Origin: Phoronis australis
Taxonomy: Eukaryota > Phoronida > Phoronidae
Assembly (NCBI GenBank): GCA_002633005.1
Contig: NMRA01000112.1
Coordinates: forward strand, 564,659 to 626,658
DNA: 62,000 nt
Direction of reading: 5' to 3'
The position numbers and the translations under genes were made by a program. The notes beneath the pieces were generated by a model. The model was not told the DNA's origin. It saw nothing but the letters and a program-made list of their open reading frames with translations, and ran no database searches. Of the stretch, positions 1 through 12,302 are shown one piece after another (within the stretch, counting starts at the first letter, position 1; every line of letters begins with the position of its first letter).

Positions 1-1162
1 GCAAACATGGTCTTTTGGTATGGGAGGTCATCAAAAAATTGTAATTTATCCTACAATTTTAAAGAATTCCTTTTCATATTTCTGTAAGTGGGTTGCTGTC
101 AGTAACTTTCCATAATAATTCCAGTAATACGCACGCGCAGAGTCCGTTATTGTCACACCGTGACAATAATCTTTCTAGTTAATAATTATGGGTTGTGGGT
201 TGGAGACATAAATGAAAACTATGAGTGGTGGGTACAAAATAAAAGTGCCTTCCCACCCATCCCATACATTTTTATGCTGAAACAGCATTAAATAGTTATG
301 TCATGAAATTTGACAGTTGTGTTCCCAGTACCGAGGGCATGGCTGACACTGATTTTCAGTTAATTTCCGAATAGTGCTGTGCCCCCTTGTGGCAGTTAAT
401 TAATTTTATGCCTGCCTCAGTATTTGCCAAGCTCTTTATAGGATTGTCATGAAAGTTAGTGGGCATGTTCCTTCTAATGATTGCATGCATTATGTTGTCT
501 CTTGGAGCAATCCCACTACTACTGATCGAGCTCTCTGTGGTGATTTTACTTAGTCAACAAGTAGGTCTAAATATCTCCAAGAGTTACATTTGCCAGTTTT
601 TGACTATTAGCAACTAGAATCACATACCCCAGAGATCGACTCTGCTTTAAAGGTCATGGGAATGTTAAAATAATTACCATGCGCTCCTTACATTTCATGG
701 GTGCAGGTCACGACTCGGCACAATTATGCTCATTTAATTATTGGATTTTTTTCTCTAGCTTTCTTTCATTGTCTACTGTTTTGTTATTTGTTCATCTGGT
801 TTCATCAGTCACACATGAATGACCTGATAATGACATTTTTGACTGATTCACGTATGACGGAAAAAACAGAGTCTACATTTCCAGATATGAAAATAAGGCA
901 CACAAAAGTGATGAAAGTTGATCTATTATATTATCATTAAGCAAAATATAGCTACAATAGATAAAGACAAAATATACAGGAAAATCACATTAAGTATGAT
1001 ATATATTGAGAAGATAGACAAAGCAATATCTTTTCTCATGTATTCATAACCCAATCACATTGCCTTGATTCCCTTTACAGCATCCTACACAGCTCCAGTT
1101 AAATTTGACTCGAAGGTGTTGTTGAGTAAAATTTCTTACTCCAGGATTTATCTCCCCTTCAG
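1..1162. other. Intronic sequence upstream of the first visible CATSPERB exon
   Basis: No convincing exon, RNA gene or repeat array was seen here. It is AT-rich sequence, probably intron of CATSPERB. An open stretch at about 701-940 has no recognisable protein character. Confidence 0.4.
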
Positions 1163-4100
1163 AGCCCATTGGCACACAGGGACAACTGCTATTGGCTACC
1201 TTCACTAACCCACAGGACTACAGCATAGTGCGAGACTATGAGTCATCCCTATATTCTCAGCGTCTTCAGATCAGGGTTGTTGATAAACAACATAAAGAGG
1301 TGTGTAGTAAAAGAAAACGTAAAACATTACTGCAGCTGTAGCTAACAGAATGAGTAAACAATTTCGGTGCTGACATAAAACATTACTGCAGTTGTAGCTA
1401 ACAGAATGAGTAAACAATTTCGGTGCTGACATAAAACATTACTGCAGTTGTAGCTAACAGAATGAGTAAACAATTTCAGTGCTGACATAAAACATTACTG
1501 CAGCTGTAGCTAACAGAATGAGACAGAGTAAACAAAAAATTTAAAATTTCGGTGCTGACGTTAAACATTACTGCAGCTGTAGGTAACGGAATGAGTAAAC
1601 AAAAAATTTAGCAATTTCGGTAGTGAAAGTATCACGTCTGTGACACTTCAATGTGGTTCTGCTTAGAAGAAAATGCGATCACAGGACTACAAACATCTAA
1701 GGGTTATTTCACTCAACATGTTCTGCGGTCTATATCATTTTTTGTTAGTTTGGGTTAAATCTTTAGTAAATTCCTAAATGATTAAAGAAATATGACAAGC
1801 TTGTCAGTTATCTTAGAATTCACTAAATGAAGGTAATATGATATTGCTGCTTGTGATTTGTACTTTCTACCTCAAACTAGTTTATTTAATATTTTGCAGT
1901 CTACTCCATCTACTTCTTCAGAGTCGGGTTATTGTACAATAATTTAATTCCTAAGTTTGTTAATTGGTTTGCTTGCACCCAAAGATCTGACTGAAAGTAA
2001 TAATCAATAATACTGTTCATTATGTGATGTCATTTGGTGATTGTTAGAACACGAGGGAAACTTAAAGATAAGTCATCTTTGAAAATTGCCTCGCCATCCA
2101 TGTCAAAATGTGCATACGGTAGCTTTAATTTATCTTAAAAGGACACCAAACCCAGTTTTGGCCTATTAATAGATCGAAAACAACTTTCCCATTCAGTTCT
2201 CTGAATCAAAATAATGCTCTGTAACCCTGAACAACCCTCAAAAGTTTGGAGCAAATTTTGTAAACTCCTTACAAAGTGTGCTAAACAAAGAAGCGTGACC
2301 TGCCCTCATTATGAAAAAGCTTCGGGAAATTCTAATCCCGAAAGCCAGTGAGAATCTCACTGGATTCCAGTTACTCCAGTGAGAATCAAACTAATAAAGA
2401 TGCCATTTAAATTAGTGAGAAAAAAATTCTCACTCTAGTGAGAATACAGTGATATTCCAATTAGAATTCAGTGAGAATCTAACTAATATGCATAGCATTC
2501 CCACTCAGTGAGAATTTGTCTTACTGAAATTCTCACTCAGTAGGAATGCTATGCAAATTAGTGAGAATTTGTGTTACTGAAATTCTCACTGAGTGAAAAT
2601 CTCACTAGGTGAGAATTTTGAGCTTAGAAAATTTTGTGTGTGCCTTTTATACTTGCACTGACTGAATAGATGAGAGATCAAAGCTTTTTTGGTAACCAAA
2701 ACACTGCTTATTTTTGTGAGTTTATCTTGAAATTTGACTAAGGATACAATTTAATTGCAAATTGTGAAATTTAGCAGACATGAACTAACAACTATAATGC
2801 CTTTGGTGAATCAGCAAAGTACTGAAAACTCAGCTGTCAACACAGTCTAATACTCATGCTTCATGCACTCTACTAGATGTATGAAATGTACGTCTAACCT
2901 TATAAGCTTATTAACACACAAAATCAGTCCAGGGTCTCCTCTGGTTGACTTGCAGACAAACTGTTCAGTAATTTCACAATATTTGTGAGAAAAAAATCAA
3001 CAATCTTCAAGCTACTTTCTCCAACTGCTCATTCCTGGCGCCATTTTAGTTTGAATTCAGAAATCTGGTTCAACTGAAATTTCCACAGTTACAGCCAATC
3101 AGGGTGTTTGTTTACTCTTAAATTTTCACTGAATTCTCACTCCAATTTTGGCAAGTGCAAATTCTCACTCGATTCTCACTCAGATTTTTTCTAAGACCAA
3201 AATTCTCACTGGATTCTCACTGTTACATAACATTTTCTCACTATTTTCTCACTGGCTGCCCCTTGTTCAATTCCCACTGGAATCCAGTGAGGTTCTCACT
3301 TTCTTTTTTTGTAAGGGTGCGCATTAGGCGACTTAAACAACTGTTACAACTGTAGGGAAGACCATAATGTTCAGTTTGAGGCGGTATGGATTTTTACTAA
3401 TGGTCTGAATTCTGCCTTTTGCACTCGATCATATGGGACACCCGAGTGATGCATTAGCAAGTGGCAGAACCAGACCTTGATTGAAATCACCAAAACAGGG
3501 TTTTGTATCTTGTCAAGTTGGCTGTTGTCATAACATTGTTGTTACTAGGCTACTACCTACCTTGTGTTCCATGTACCTGCGACGTCGCTGCGATGTCCCA
3601 CGTCGACTCACCGTGTTGTTTTGTATTCCACCTGTCCGTTTAATAGACACATCGTATACCACTACCCAAATTTCATCCTTGTGAAAGACTTTATTAGTGG
3701 TAATCCTCTGGACAAATACAATAGACCTCTTCTGATGAATTTACCAGTAAGTAAACGTCCTCGTTGATGTAGTGCAAGTTTGGTGTGAGTTTGGCAAGAT
3801 CATGTAACGTCGTGCAAAATTACATGTCAAATGTTTTACTCAAGGCATAAGTTTTCCCCTGAAGCCAAAAGAACTGCTTTGGGTTGATGTCTGGATAATG
3901 GAGTTGTGCTTAATTCAATTACACAATAGTAAGGATCTTGGTTGTCAATTTAATTCTCCGCAAAGCAGTTTATATGCAGAGCGCATTGTGAGCTGCTTCT
4001 GTGACAGTTTCACTCTTCAAATTAATGTAAATCCTGTCATAGTTGCATAGACAATTATTTTCATTTCAAAGTTGCTGGAACATATTTCTTTTAGACGAAG

Positions 4101-7100
4101 TCAAAAAATAACTTTGTCTCATCTGTGAAAGCAGGATTTTAAAACTTAACAGTGGATGGCCATAGCCAAATTGGACATCCGAGACGGATCTAAACTGTCT
4201 CCCACTGAAGGATCCGGCTCAAAACCTGAAATGCTGACGCTAGACAAGCTAGGCTGTTCGTTTTCTACTGTAGTGAGCAAACCTCAGGTCACTTGTCTCG
4301 GCAGAAAACTGAGCACTGAGTGACAGGCCATACATTCATCTCCATTTTCATCACTTTACTGGCTTAGTGTCTTCACAAAAGGCTGGAGGCATTGTGTGGC
4401 CTAGTAGGATAAGGGTTCACTTCCTTTACTCAAAGTCGTGGGTTCAAGTTCCAGTGGCATACACTGCTGTACCCTCGACTTTGAGTCAATAAGTCGCTAT
4501 AGCATCAGCTCGGTTTAACTATAGTTGGCCACTGTATTATGACTTCTGAGGATGGTGTTTAATATATGACACCGAAACATGTCAAGTTTTAAATCCGTTG
4601 TTGTTTTCGTGAACTATAGTAGAGCATAAATTGTTGCAGGTGATCAGTGCAGTGGACTCACTCATATACAACATGTACCAGACTGCCTGCACTTAAATGT
4701 TGCACATTCTTTAGATAAAGTTTATTGTAACGTTGTACCTTGAAGGTGAATTACCGTCCACCATCTGCGCATGGTATTCTGATCCCAGTCAACGACTACA
4801 TCTACAACGCGGACCCCAGCAAGCACAGATATGGGGACTTCTACTCAATTTCAAGGGTATGTATCGAACTAGTGTTATAGACCATCGACTGATGAGTGTG
4901 CTCAATATTCTTTAATGGGGATGTGTAAGACTAGTTTAAAGGCTTAAAAATGATGTTTCTGATGTCTGTCTCGGATTTTATTGCAGAAGTCTGGTAAGTT
5001 TTATTGGTGTGCACATGCCAAGAGTCGAGAGGACTGCAACTGTACTGATGAAATAAAGATGTCATCGCTGGTGAAATTCACAGACTGCAAGGAGAGGGTA
5101 TTTTTGACTGTTTTTTTTTGTTTGTGATTAGTGGAAACTGAACACTTCAAATTATGGTGAAAATTTTTCAATTTGGGACAAAAATAATTACTGAAGTAAC
5201 CATATGTCTATTTTTCAGCGACTTACCATATTGTTACTAATTCTCAAAATTTTAACAAAATGTTAATAATTATACAAACCTCGCTAAAAGCAAAGCAAAT
5301 TTTCTTGATAAGTTATTTTGTTGATAAATTTGACAAATTGAAATTTCACCTTTCCGCCATATTGTAGGCCTATCCTAAACTGAAGACTTTTTGCCAGTCA
5401 GATATTGAAAACTTGGAGTGTAAATGGAATACATGATTGTAGTCACTCATTCACGCAGTTACATAGTATCTCAATCATCAATACAGTCATGAAGAATATT
5501 TCAGAGACTGTACCCACTTGTCAAATCTCACCAATTCGGGTCGAAATTGGAAATTTTGTAGCACCGCATTAGATGTAATGGAGCTCTCACACATCTATCA
5601 TAAAACAATGTTTTGAAAAATTGTGGGCATTCACAACAGTGTTTTTGGAAGATAATGAAAATGAGAAAAGGGTTATTTTGATAAAAATTACCTGAAATTA
5701 GTGAGATTTTAAATATACTTGAGTTTTTAGAAGCTATTATTTTCGCTACAAGAAGATTAGTTATAAAAATATGTAGAGTTTGAGCCATCCAGGAATGTTC
5801 ATGTTATTAACAGTTAAAACTGGTCTGCTGGTTTACCTTTTTGGTTTCCTCGATCTTCGGAGACCTCTCGTCTACTTCAATGGAAGGGTTAGTTATTTTT
5901 AATAAAGTTTAAAAGCTTGCAAGCACCTACAAAGAATTAATGGCAGTGTTTGAGGTTATGCATGACCCTAGAAAGTGTACCCAAGTTTGGCTAATCTCAG
6001 AACATTGTATCTCGGAAATTCATACGAAACTCTCAGACTAGCTATGCTTCTTGCATTGCTGTAGGAATTGTTTTTAAAATGACTCAATTTTCCATGACGC
6101 GATATCAAAATAGAGCCTTAGTTTATGATTTTTACAAAAAAAGTAAATTTCACACACGAAATATGGAAACGGAATGATTATTAAGAAAAGTGTAAGCGTT
6201 TTTGTGATTTGAACACAAGTAGTACTCACTGGTAGATTGTGCACTGTTTGGTATTAGCCTGCTGAGCTGAAACTGGAATTTAGCCTTAATGAGCCGTAAT
6301 GCGTTGTCTGGGTTTTGGCGCTATAACTCATTGGTGATAGGAATTTGGCACTATAACTCATTGGTGATAGGAATTTGGCACTATAACTCATTGGTGATAG
6401 GAATTTGGCACTATAACTCATTGGTGATAGGAATTTGGCACTATAACTCATTGGTGATAGGAATTTGGCACTATAACTCATTGGTGATAGGAATTTGGCA
6501 ACTTTCTTAGCTGTCAATCCAAACCTAAAATTTGCATTCTGACAATATAAGGTTTTGACACGATATAATTCTCTTGTAAGCTTATTGACTTATTGTAATT
6601 TTCCTGACAAAGTTTTTGAATTGAATTTGTTGAGCCCCCTGGCGCATTGTGTTGTTTTGTTATTTTCACTCAAGTCATTAGGCATTCTCCCGTTCAGTGA
6701 CTTTACTAGGCATAGAGCAGTTGTGAGGGTGTGATAGCATCTATCTCCTTTGTTAACTGCCAAGCACAGTCTTTTGTCTGGTATGGCAATATGCAGGCCA
6801 ATTATCTACCAGGCTGATTATTGACCATATGTGAAAACAGTCAATCTCAGTCAGCGAATAGATTGTCATAACTTCGGTTGTAGTTTGGCGATTTTGGTAA
6901 TTCAAAAACTATATCATGATCAGCATTTGACGAGGAATTCAGAAATGCTATTGGTTTATGTTCAAATATCTTATGAAAACTTAACTTTTATTTTTAACTG
7001 CATGCTGCCCGTGCAGTCAGGCTTATCAGTATAGCTATTATCGAATGAAAGAGAGCTGGCCCTCCAACCAAAAACGCCAGAATGGAGTTAATCAGTTGTG

Positions 7101-10100
7101 TAAGATGCTGGCTACAGTGGTCATCCTCCCAACTTTATCGTACATGTTGGACTCAACGGGAAAACGCTGTAATGATTATCCATTGCTTGTAGGCTTATCG
7201 ACTTATCCTGCCAGCCAAGCTAGAACTTAAGTTTACCCTTGATGAGCCAGACTCTGAACCAGTAACGTTCACAGCACCATACATTGTGAGCTTGAGTGAG
7301 GTCAACAACAGGATAGACTTCATGGTGGAAGGTGGGTGTCTATCGGCATAGCAACACATATTAAGCATTATGCAAAGTCCCATTCTGTGGCTGTGACTTG
7401 TTAATAGTTAGTAATCTCACTGTAACATCTTTTCCCGGTAACGTTGGAAGATTTTAGAAGCAACTTTTTTTAATTGACAGATTTTGGTGCTCACTGTGAA
7501 TAAATATTATTTTGGGTGTATGTATGTATGATCATTGTATGATTTTTTGCTGCTTCAGCTGGATCTAACAAAAATCTTGAGGCATTTAAAAGACACCACG
7601 CTACACGGTTCTACAACCCAGACTCAATCACCATATACATGAGGGTAGTTCTTTTCAATACCTTAGTTTGCAATTGCAATCTCTGGATCGTCAATCATAG
7701 TCTTCTAGTTTTTATCCTTGTGTTGCGCCTTGAGTAACTTATTTACTGTTAGTATTTTATTGTGATGCTCATAGGCTTGTATTGCATGATTGTGTATTAT
7801 TGCTATTAAAATACATGTTTATCACATCATTGGTGTCTCTCTTCATCGTATTTAGCGAGTGTGACTGATTTTGAAGTATAGTGTTGATTTTTTTTAAGCG
7901 AATGAGTGCAATAACGTTTTAGGATGGCTCACTCTTTTTCTCAGTGTCCTTCGTTTATTTAGTGTGTGTGTGTGTGCATGTGTCAACTGCAATCAGAACA
8001 TCCTAGTTCACAAATGGCTGATCGAATTCATGTGAAATTTTCTGTAATACATGCTTTATGCGCTGTTAAGAATAATTGTATTGTTTTTTTTGATCGATGC
8101 ACATTTGTATGACAACTTTTATAATTTTTGAAAAAAATGGGAAAGTTGCAAGAAACAGATGATAAGTTTGTATACTATATTTATTATGATGTTTTTATGG
8201 TTTCATCGTTGCATTGAATTAATGTGACTCAAAATTTGATGGATTCAGATGTTATTGCTAAATATTACTAAAAAGACGTGGTCACATGTTTCTGCTTTCA
8301 GAAAACATAACGCATTTTTTTAGTTCTTTAGTTTGTAGATATTTTGCTGAATACCGAAATTCATTGTGCTATTTAGTTCATGTGTAAGTTTTGTAATTTT
8401 ACTTCAGGCCTCTGGGCTGTACCACTTCCGTGTGTCGGTGGTGCCCACCCTGAGTTTCTGCAATTTGACGGATGAACTGCAGGTAGGTTAATTTGACACT
8501 CGCGAGTAACGTGATAGTGCTGATAACAAACGCCAGTTAGGGTCTTGGTCTTATCTGAAAAGCAGAATGTCAAGTTAGAAAAGCCTTTTACAATTGGCAT
8601 CATGGAAGGTTAATGAAGACAGTTCTAAGAGAAACAAAAGGTTTGCGGTCCTGGCTGGGAATTTTTTTTAATACCACTGTGGATTGTGAATATCCAAGCC
8701 CAGAATGCTAGTGAATGGTAATCACATTGGGATCTGGACTGTTGTTACCTTCATTAGCTTTGCCATGTCTTTGTCAATGAACCCCCTTGTATTCTGGCAG
8801 TCTTTTTGCATCAGGTGCAGACAGTCACAAAACTCAGCAAGCCAGAATCAATTGTCAACTGTATTGTGCCACAAAGTATTACTATTGAAGTCATTGCTTA
8901 AAGTGGTAATTGATCTGCACCACACAAAATGTAGACATAATTAAGTTAGATACTGTTCTTGACATTAATTAAGTTAGATACTGTTCTTGATATTATGTAC
9001 TATTGTCATCAGCTGTTCTTGTAGTTATATTTATTGACGGAAGTACAACAATTAAGGTTCCATGTTTCCAATTTCACTCTTCTTCAAGGTGTATGTGGAT
9101 AGCATGTCCTTGCGCTATCCCATGCAGTATGTGCTGACCGTCAGCATAGCCATAGGTTTTGGGGGTATCCTGTTTGGTATCTACCAATGGTACTTGATGA
9201 CTCATCACCGGACACGTGTGAAGAGGTCTGGCCCCCTCTGCCTGGACCCTCGCGACTTCTGGTATGGACAGTCAGACGCAACTGGCTGTTGTCAGCCTTG
9301 TCATTCTGAGGTTGAGTTGGACGGCGAGGCGATCGCACAGAAATTCAACAGGACGGGTTTGCATATACGACATAGCTACATGCCCGTCAATCATGATACG
9401 GTGAGAGGGGTTATTGTGTGTTGCTAAGATTGTGTTAATTAGTGTGTGGTAATATTTCTTCAAGTTCATTATTTTTCTCAAAAATAATTAACATTACCAA
9501 AGTTGTCAATCATTTTCCATTCTTCAAAGTCCCCTGTAGATGTTGACAGATGGGCATTTTCAACCAAACCCCGACCACAAGTTTATATTCCTCTGAAAAA
9601 AATTCAAAACCCCACCAAAGTTCCCTTGGCAGATATCCAAAAACAACAAGACAAGTCCATGTTGCTAGTGTATGATATGCAATATGAACACTATGTCATT
9701 ACTCAAGTCAAGGGTAACTGTACAGCCATATTAGAATAAAAATTACTAGACTGGTGTTTTAACACATCAAAGAAAATCTGATGAACTTTTTTAATAAAAA
9801 GTATGAGGAGTCATTTGGGCAAGTTCCAGTTAATATTCACTTGGCATAGCAGCCTAAAAGCATTCGTGAAAACACTTTGAGATTCGTAGATTCATGAAAT
9901 TGAAAAAAGTCATATTGAAATTACAGTCATCTGGTGGACAGAGACACCTGGTGACTTCCTAAAGTATTGCTCACAGGTGTCTTTGAAAAGCAAGCAAGTT
10001 TGTTGTTACTGGCATGAGTAGTGGTAATATCGCATGGAATTTTTCTGCACCCACAAAAATTTTTGTAGCTTATCCGTTCATTTGTCTATCTGTGTCGGTC

Positions 10101-12302
10101 AAACTGCTTGGTGGATCACCGATGAAATTTGGTATAGAGGTGTTTGGCGGCAATGTGACAGCACTAGTCGATTTTCAGACGGATTTGGCTGCTGTAGTAC
10201 TCCATGTTGGCTGATTAAGTTTTCGACAAGCCATTCCTTGTGCGTCAATTATCTCAAAAACTGCTTGACGAATCACAATGAAATTCAATACAGAGGTATA
10301 TGACGAGATTGTGCCATCACCAGTCAATTTTTGGACGGATTCAACTATTGTGGCACCCCCTGTTGGGCATTTTAGTTTTTAAAAGACAGGTTGATTAGCT
10401 CAAAAACCTCTTAAGGCACAACTAGGTGAAATTTGGCACAAAGATATATAGCAGGGATGGATGTGCTGATAGCAGCTGACTTGTTTTGGTTCAACCACCC
10501 TCTTGGCCGCTTTAGTTTTCAACAACATTCAACAAGACAGCTAGTTCTTGTTCATCGGTCATCTACCGATAAGTTCATAACAGGTCATGATGTGTCCTAG
10601 AGGTATAATTTAGTGTTGCTCCCCCTTGTACGAATATTGAGAATGAGCACCCACTAGTGTCTGTCATTTGCAGTACACATGAGGGCGCATATCGATCAAC
10701 ATTCTTGCTCATTAATCACTATTTACTGGAAAATGTGTGAATTTCTATTCCTCGCTTGGGAGGGAGCTGATGTGAATTTTTATTCTTAGCCTGGGAGGGA
10801 GCAGATGCTGTGAATTTTTATTCCTTGCCTGGGAGGGAGCTGATATGAATTTTTATTCTTTGCCTGGGAGGGGGCCAGTTTGTCTGAACATTTACTGACC
10901 CGGGTTAACAAGTCATTTAAAAGTCACTGGCCCGGCTGCAAATCCTCTGGCCAGTGTGTATTTTGAATGCTGGCAGTGTGTAAAAAATGAAAGTGCCTTC
11001 CCCCTCCCATGCGTTTTTACTGGTCCAGGAACAGCCCTTATTAATTTATGCAGAAATTAGCACAATTGATCTTGGGCTGAAACAAAATGTCACCTAATGC
11101 CAGCTGAAAGGGACAAGATCCTTTTTGACCCCTAATGTTACCTGATGTCAGCTGAAATGAGTGTCACCTGTAGTCAGCGTTGAGACCTAAGTTTCAAACT
11201 GAATTGGTCGTAGACCGGAACCAATCATGCTTTTTTGACAAAAAAATTCCTAAGATTTTTATGGCTGCCAAAAAATTATTTCGATCTATGTTATTGGTTA
11301 AAGACAGATTAGGTTGTGAGTTCAGGTTGGAATGCAGGATATTAATTTTATGCAACACAGCTAGCTGAGCTGTAACCCAGACTGGTCATCCAGGCTCATA
11401 TTAGTGATCACTAGGTGGAGCAGTGGTCAGGCTGTTTCAAGCTTTCTGCTTACTAATCTCTGATATAATGGCTGCAAAGAATTATACATGGTAGTAATTG
11501 TACTTTTAAATTTTCGTTTAGAATGTTTGTAAATAGCATATTTGAATACTTTGTGGAAAGCACAGTCACGTGATTAGGTTTTGAATTTTGAAAATTAGAG
11601 AAGAAATGAGACTTACAACCTAAAACGTGTGTTTTTGTTTACTTCTGCTGGATGTGCAATATAATTGGGCCAATTACCAAATCAGTTGTCAGCAATTGGA
11701 TTTGAGGTAAGCCAACTGTCATCGTGTAATTTTTTGCATGTGTTGCAAGGCAGTCAACTATAAACCCACATTCCCATCCAAAAAGCCAGCATTTGATGTC
11801 ATGTAGACCTCTTAATTATATAAAATTGGTTTCAGTTTGTTTCCAGTACTGGCTGAGAAGTGATTTCTGGCTTTGCAAAGAACTGACTGTTCTTTAATAG
11901 TCAAGACATGTCAACTTGCAGCATTCAGTGAAGCCCTGAAATCACCTTTCTAGGAAATGAATTTAGAAACAATGTGAGACCAAAGGCCAGGTCTAAATCA
12001 AAAGTTGATTTTCGTTGTGAAGGTTGGGTTATTGCTGCTTCAACTGAAAGTTAACATTATGTAATACTGACTTGTCTGTTTCTTGACATCAGGTGAGACA
12101 ATGGTTAGAGCAACAACAGAAAATGACCTCCTTGTCGACCCTGGAGAGATTTGACCTTCACCATAGACAGTCCTCTGGCTGGTTCCACCGCAGGAAGTCC
12201 TCTGCTGTCAGCCAGCAACCCTTAAGAACAGAAGACAGCCACCATAACACACTGCATCCCCAGTCCACCACAACTAACCGATGGCATCATAGCTCACACT
12301 AA
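1163..12302 (+). CDS. CATSPERB: CatSper channel auxiliary subunit beta, 3' part (nine exons)
   Basis: Auxiliary subunit of the sperm flagellar CatSper calcium channel, a single-pass membrane protein with a large extracellular part. Coding exons I assembled: 1163-1299, 3549-3746, 4746-4856, 4987-5097, 7193-7331, 7559-7644, 8408-8482, 9089-9400, 12093-12302, ending at TAA 12300-12302. Phases agree at each junction and give about 459 C-terminal residues. Recognisable beta-subunit signatures are NYRPPS followed by ADPSK, a CNCT cysteine motif, TAPYIVSLSEVNNR, and FRVSVVPTLSFCNLTDELQ just before the membrane. The membrane helix is in exon 9089-9400 (about YVLTVSIAIGFGGILFGIY). The tail RQWLEQQQKMTSLS resembles the end of vertebrate CATSPERB. 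The related gamma, delta and epsilon subunits share this architecture, but NYRPPS/ADPSK favours beta. The 5' exons are outside the window; I found no exon in 1-1162. Confidence 0.8.
1321..1610. repeat. Minisatellite, 56-bp unit, about 5 copies
   Basis: Units beginning AAAACATTACTGCAG start at 1321, 1377, 1433 and 1489, exactly 56 bp apart; a fifth, longer variant starts near 1562. The array begins about 20 bp after the donor of CATSPERB exon 1163-1299 and lies in the following intron. Confidence 0.9.
2335..3320. mobile_element. Fold-back type element built from GTGAGAAT subrepeats
   Basis: The left part (about 2345-2620) is crowded with GTGAGAAT/ATTCTCAC motifs in both orientations, and the right part (about 3120-3320) has the same motifs mainly as ATTCTCACT. 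The outer ends match in inverted orientation: AGTGAGAATCTCACTGG at 2351 against a complementary copy near 3285-3300. Between them is about 500 bp of unique sequence without an open frame. It lies in a CATSPERB intron. No transposase is visible, so it would be non-autonomous. Confidence 0.6.
3549..3746 (+). CDS. CATSPERB: CATSPERB exon recovered by phase and homology
   Basis: This 66-codon exon lies between the exons at 1163 and 4746. It starts after an AG at 3547-3548, which is preceded by an in-frame stop, and ends at a GTAAGT donor. The C-terminal part, with STCPFNR and then DFISGNPLDKYNRPLLMNLP, leads directly into VNYRPPS of the next exon, as expected for CATSPERB. Its amino half is less conserved, so the acceptor is less certain than the donor. 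Confidence 0.7.
4390..4600 (+). mobile_element. tRNA-derived SINE
   Basis: An A-box-like sequence, TGGCCTAGTAGG (about 4397-4408), and a B box, GGTTCAAGTTCC (4441-4452), are spaced 44 bp as in tRNA promoters. They are followed by unrelated sequence rather than a folded tRNA 3' half, so this is a SINE rather than a tRNA gene. It lies in the CATSPERB intron just before exon 4746. The ends are not defined; I saw no clear target duplication. Confidence 0.55.
6311..6500. repeat. Minisatellite, 30-bp unit, 6 copies
   Basis: CTATAACTCATTGGTGATAG recurs at 6321, 6351, 6381, 6411, 6441 and 6471, almost without variation. The first copy differs by one base at its left edge. It lies in the CATSPERB intron between exons 4987 and 7193. 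Open frames on both strands here are only products of the repeat. Confidence 0.95.
9089..9400 (+). CDS. CATSPERB: CATSPERB membrane-helix exon with Cys-rich cytosolic segment
   Basis: A 104-codon exon encodes the juxtamembrane VYVDSMSLRYP, one hydrophobic segment of about 19 residues, a basic stop-transfer stretch (HHRTRVKR), and then a segment of about 60 residues with the cluster GCCQPC. The last part has no counterpart that I recall in vertebrate CATSPERB, where the helix is followed by a short basic tail. The exon ends at a GTGAGA donor at 9401 and joins exon 12093 in phase 0. Confidence 0.75.
10020..10400. repeat. Dispersed repeat, copy 1, with internal duplication
   Basis: Two diverged blocks of about 170 bp share GATTTTCAGACGGATTTGG / TTTTTGGACGGATTCAAC, GAAATT(T/C)GGTATAGAGGT and a CCATGTTGG / CCCTGTTGG end. 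A related copy occurs at about 57340-57620 in a CUL4 intron. It lies in the last CATSPERB intron and has no protein-coding character. Confidence 0.55.
10735..10875. repeat. Tandem repeat, about 36-39 bp unit, 4 copies
   Basis: Four copies of TGTGAATTTTTATTC followed by TGGGAGGGAGC, slightly variable in length and sequence, lie in the last intron of CATSPERB. Confidence 0.8.

Noticed and set aside
4390-4470. A true tRNA gene
   Set aside because: A and B boxes are present but no acceptor stem closes and the sequence continues as a SINE body.
6254-6517. Open frames with repeated peptides on both strands
   Set aside because: Product of a 30-bp tandem repeat in a CATSPERB intron; no non-repeat coding signal.
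9141-9481. Minus-strand open frames opposite the CATSPERB membrane exon
   Set aside because: Shadows of a well-supported plus-strand exon.
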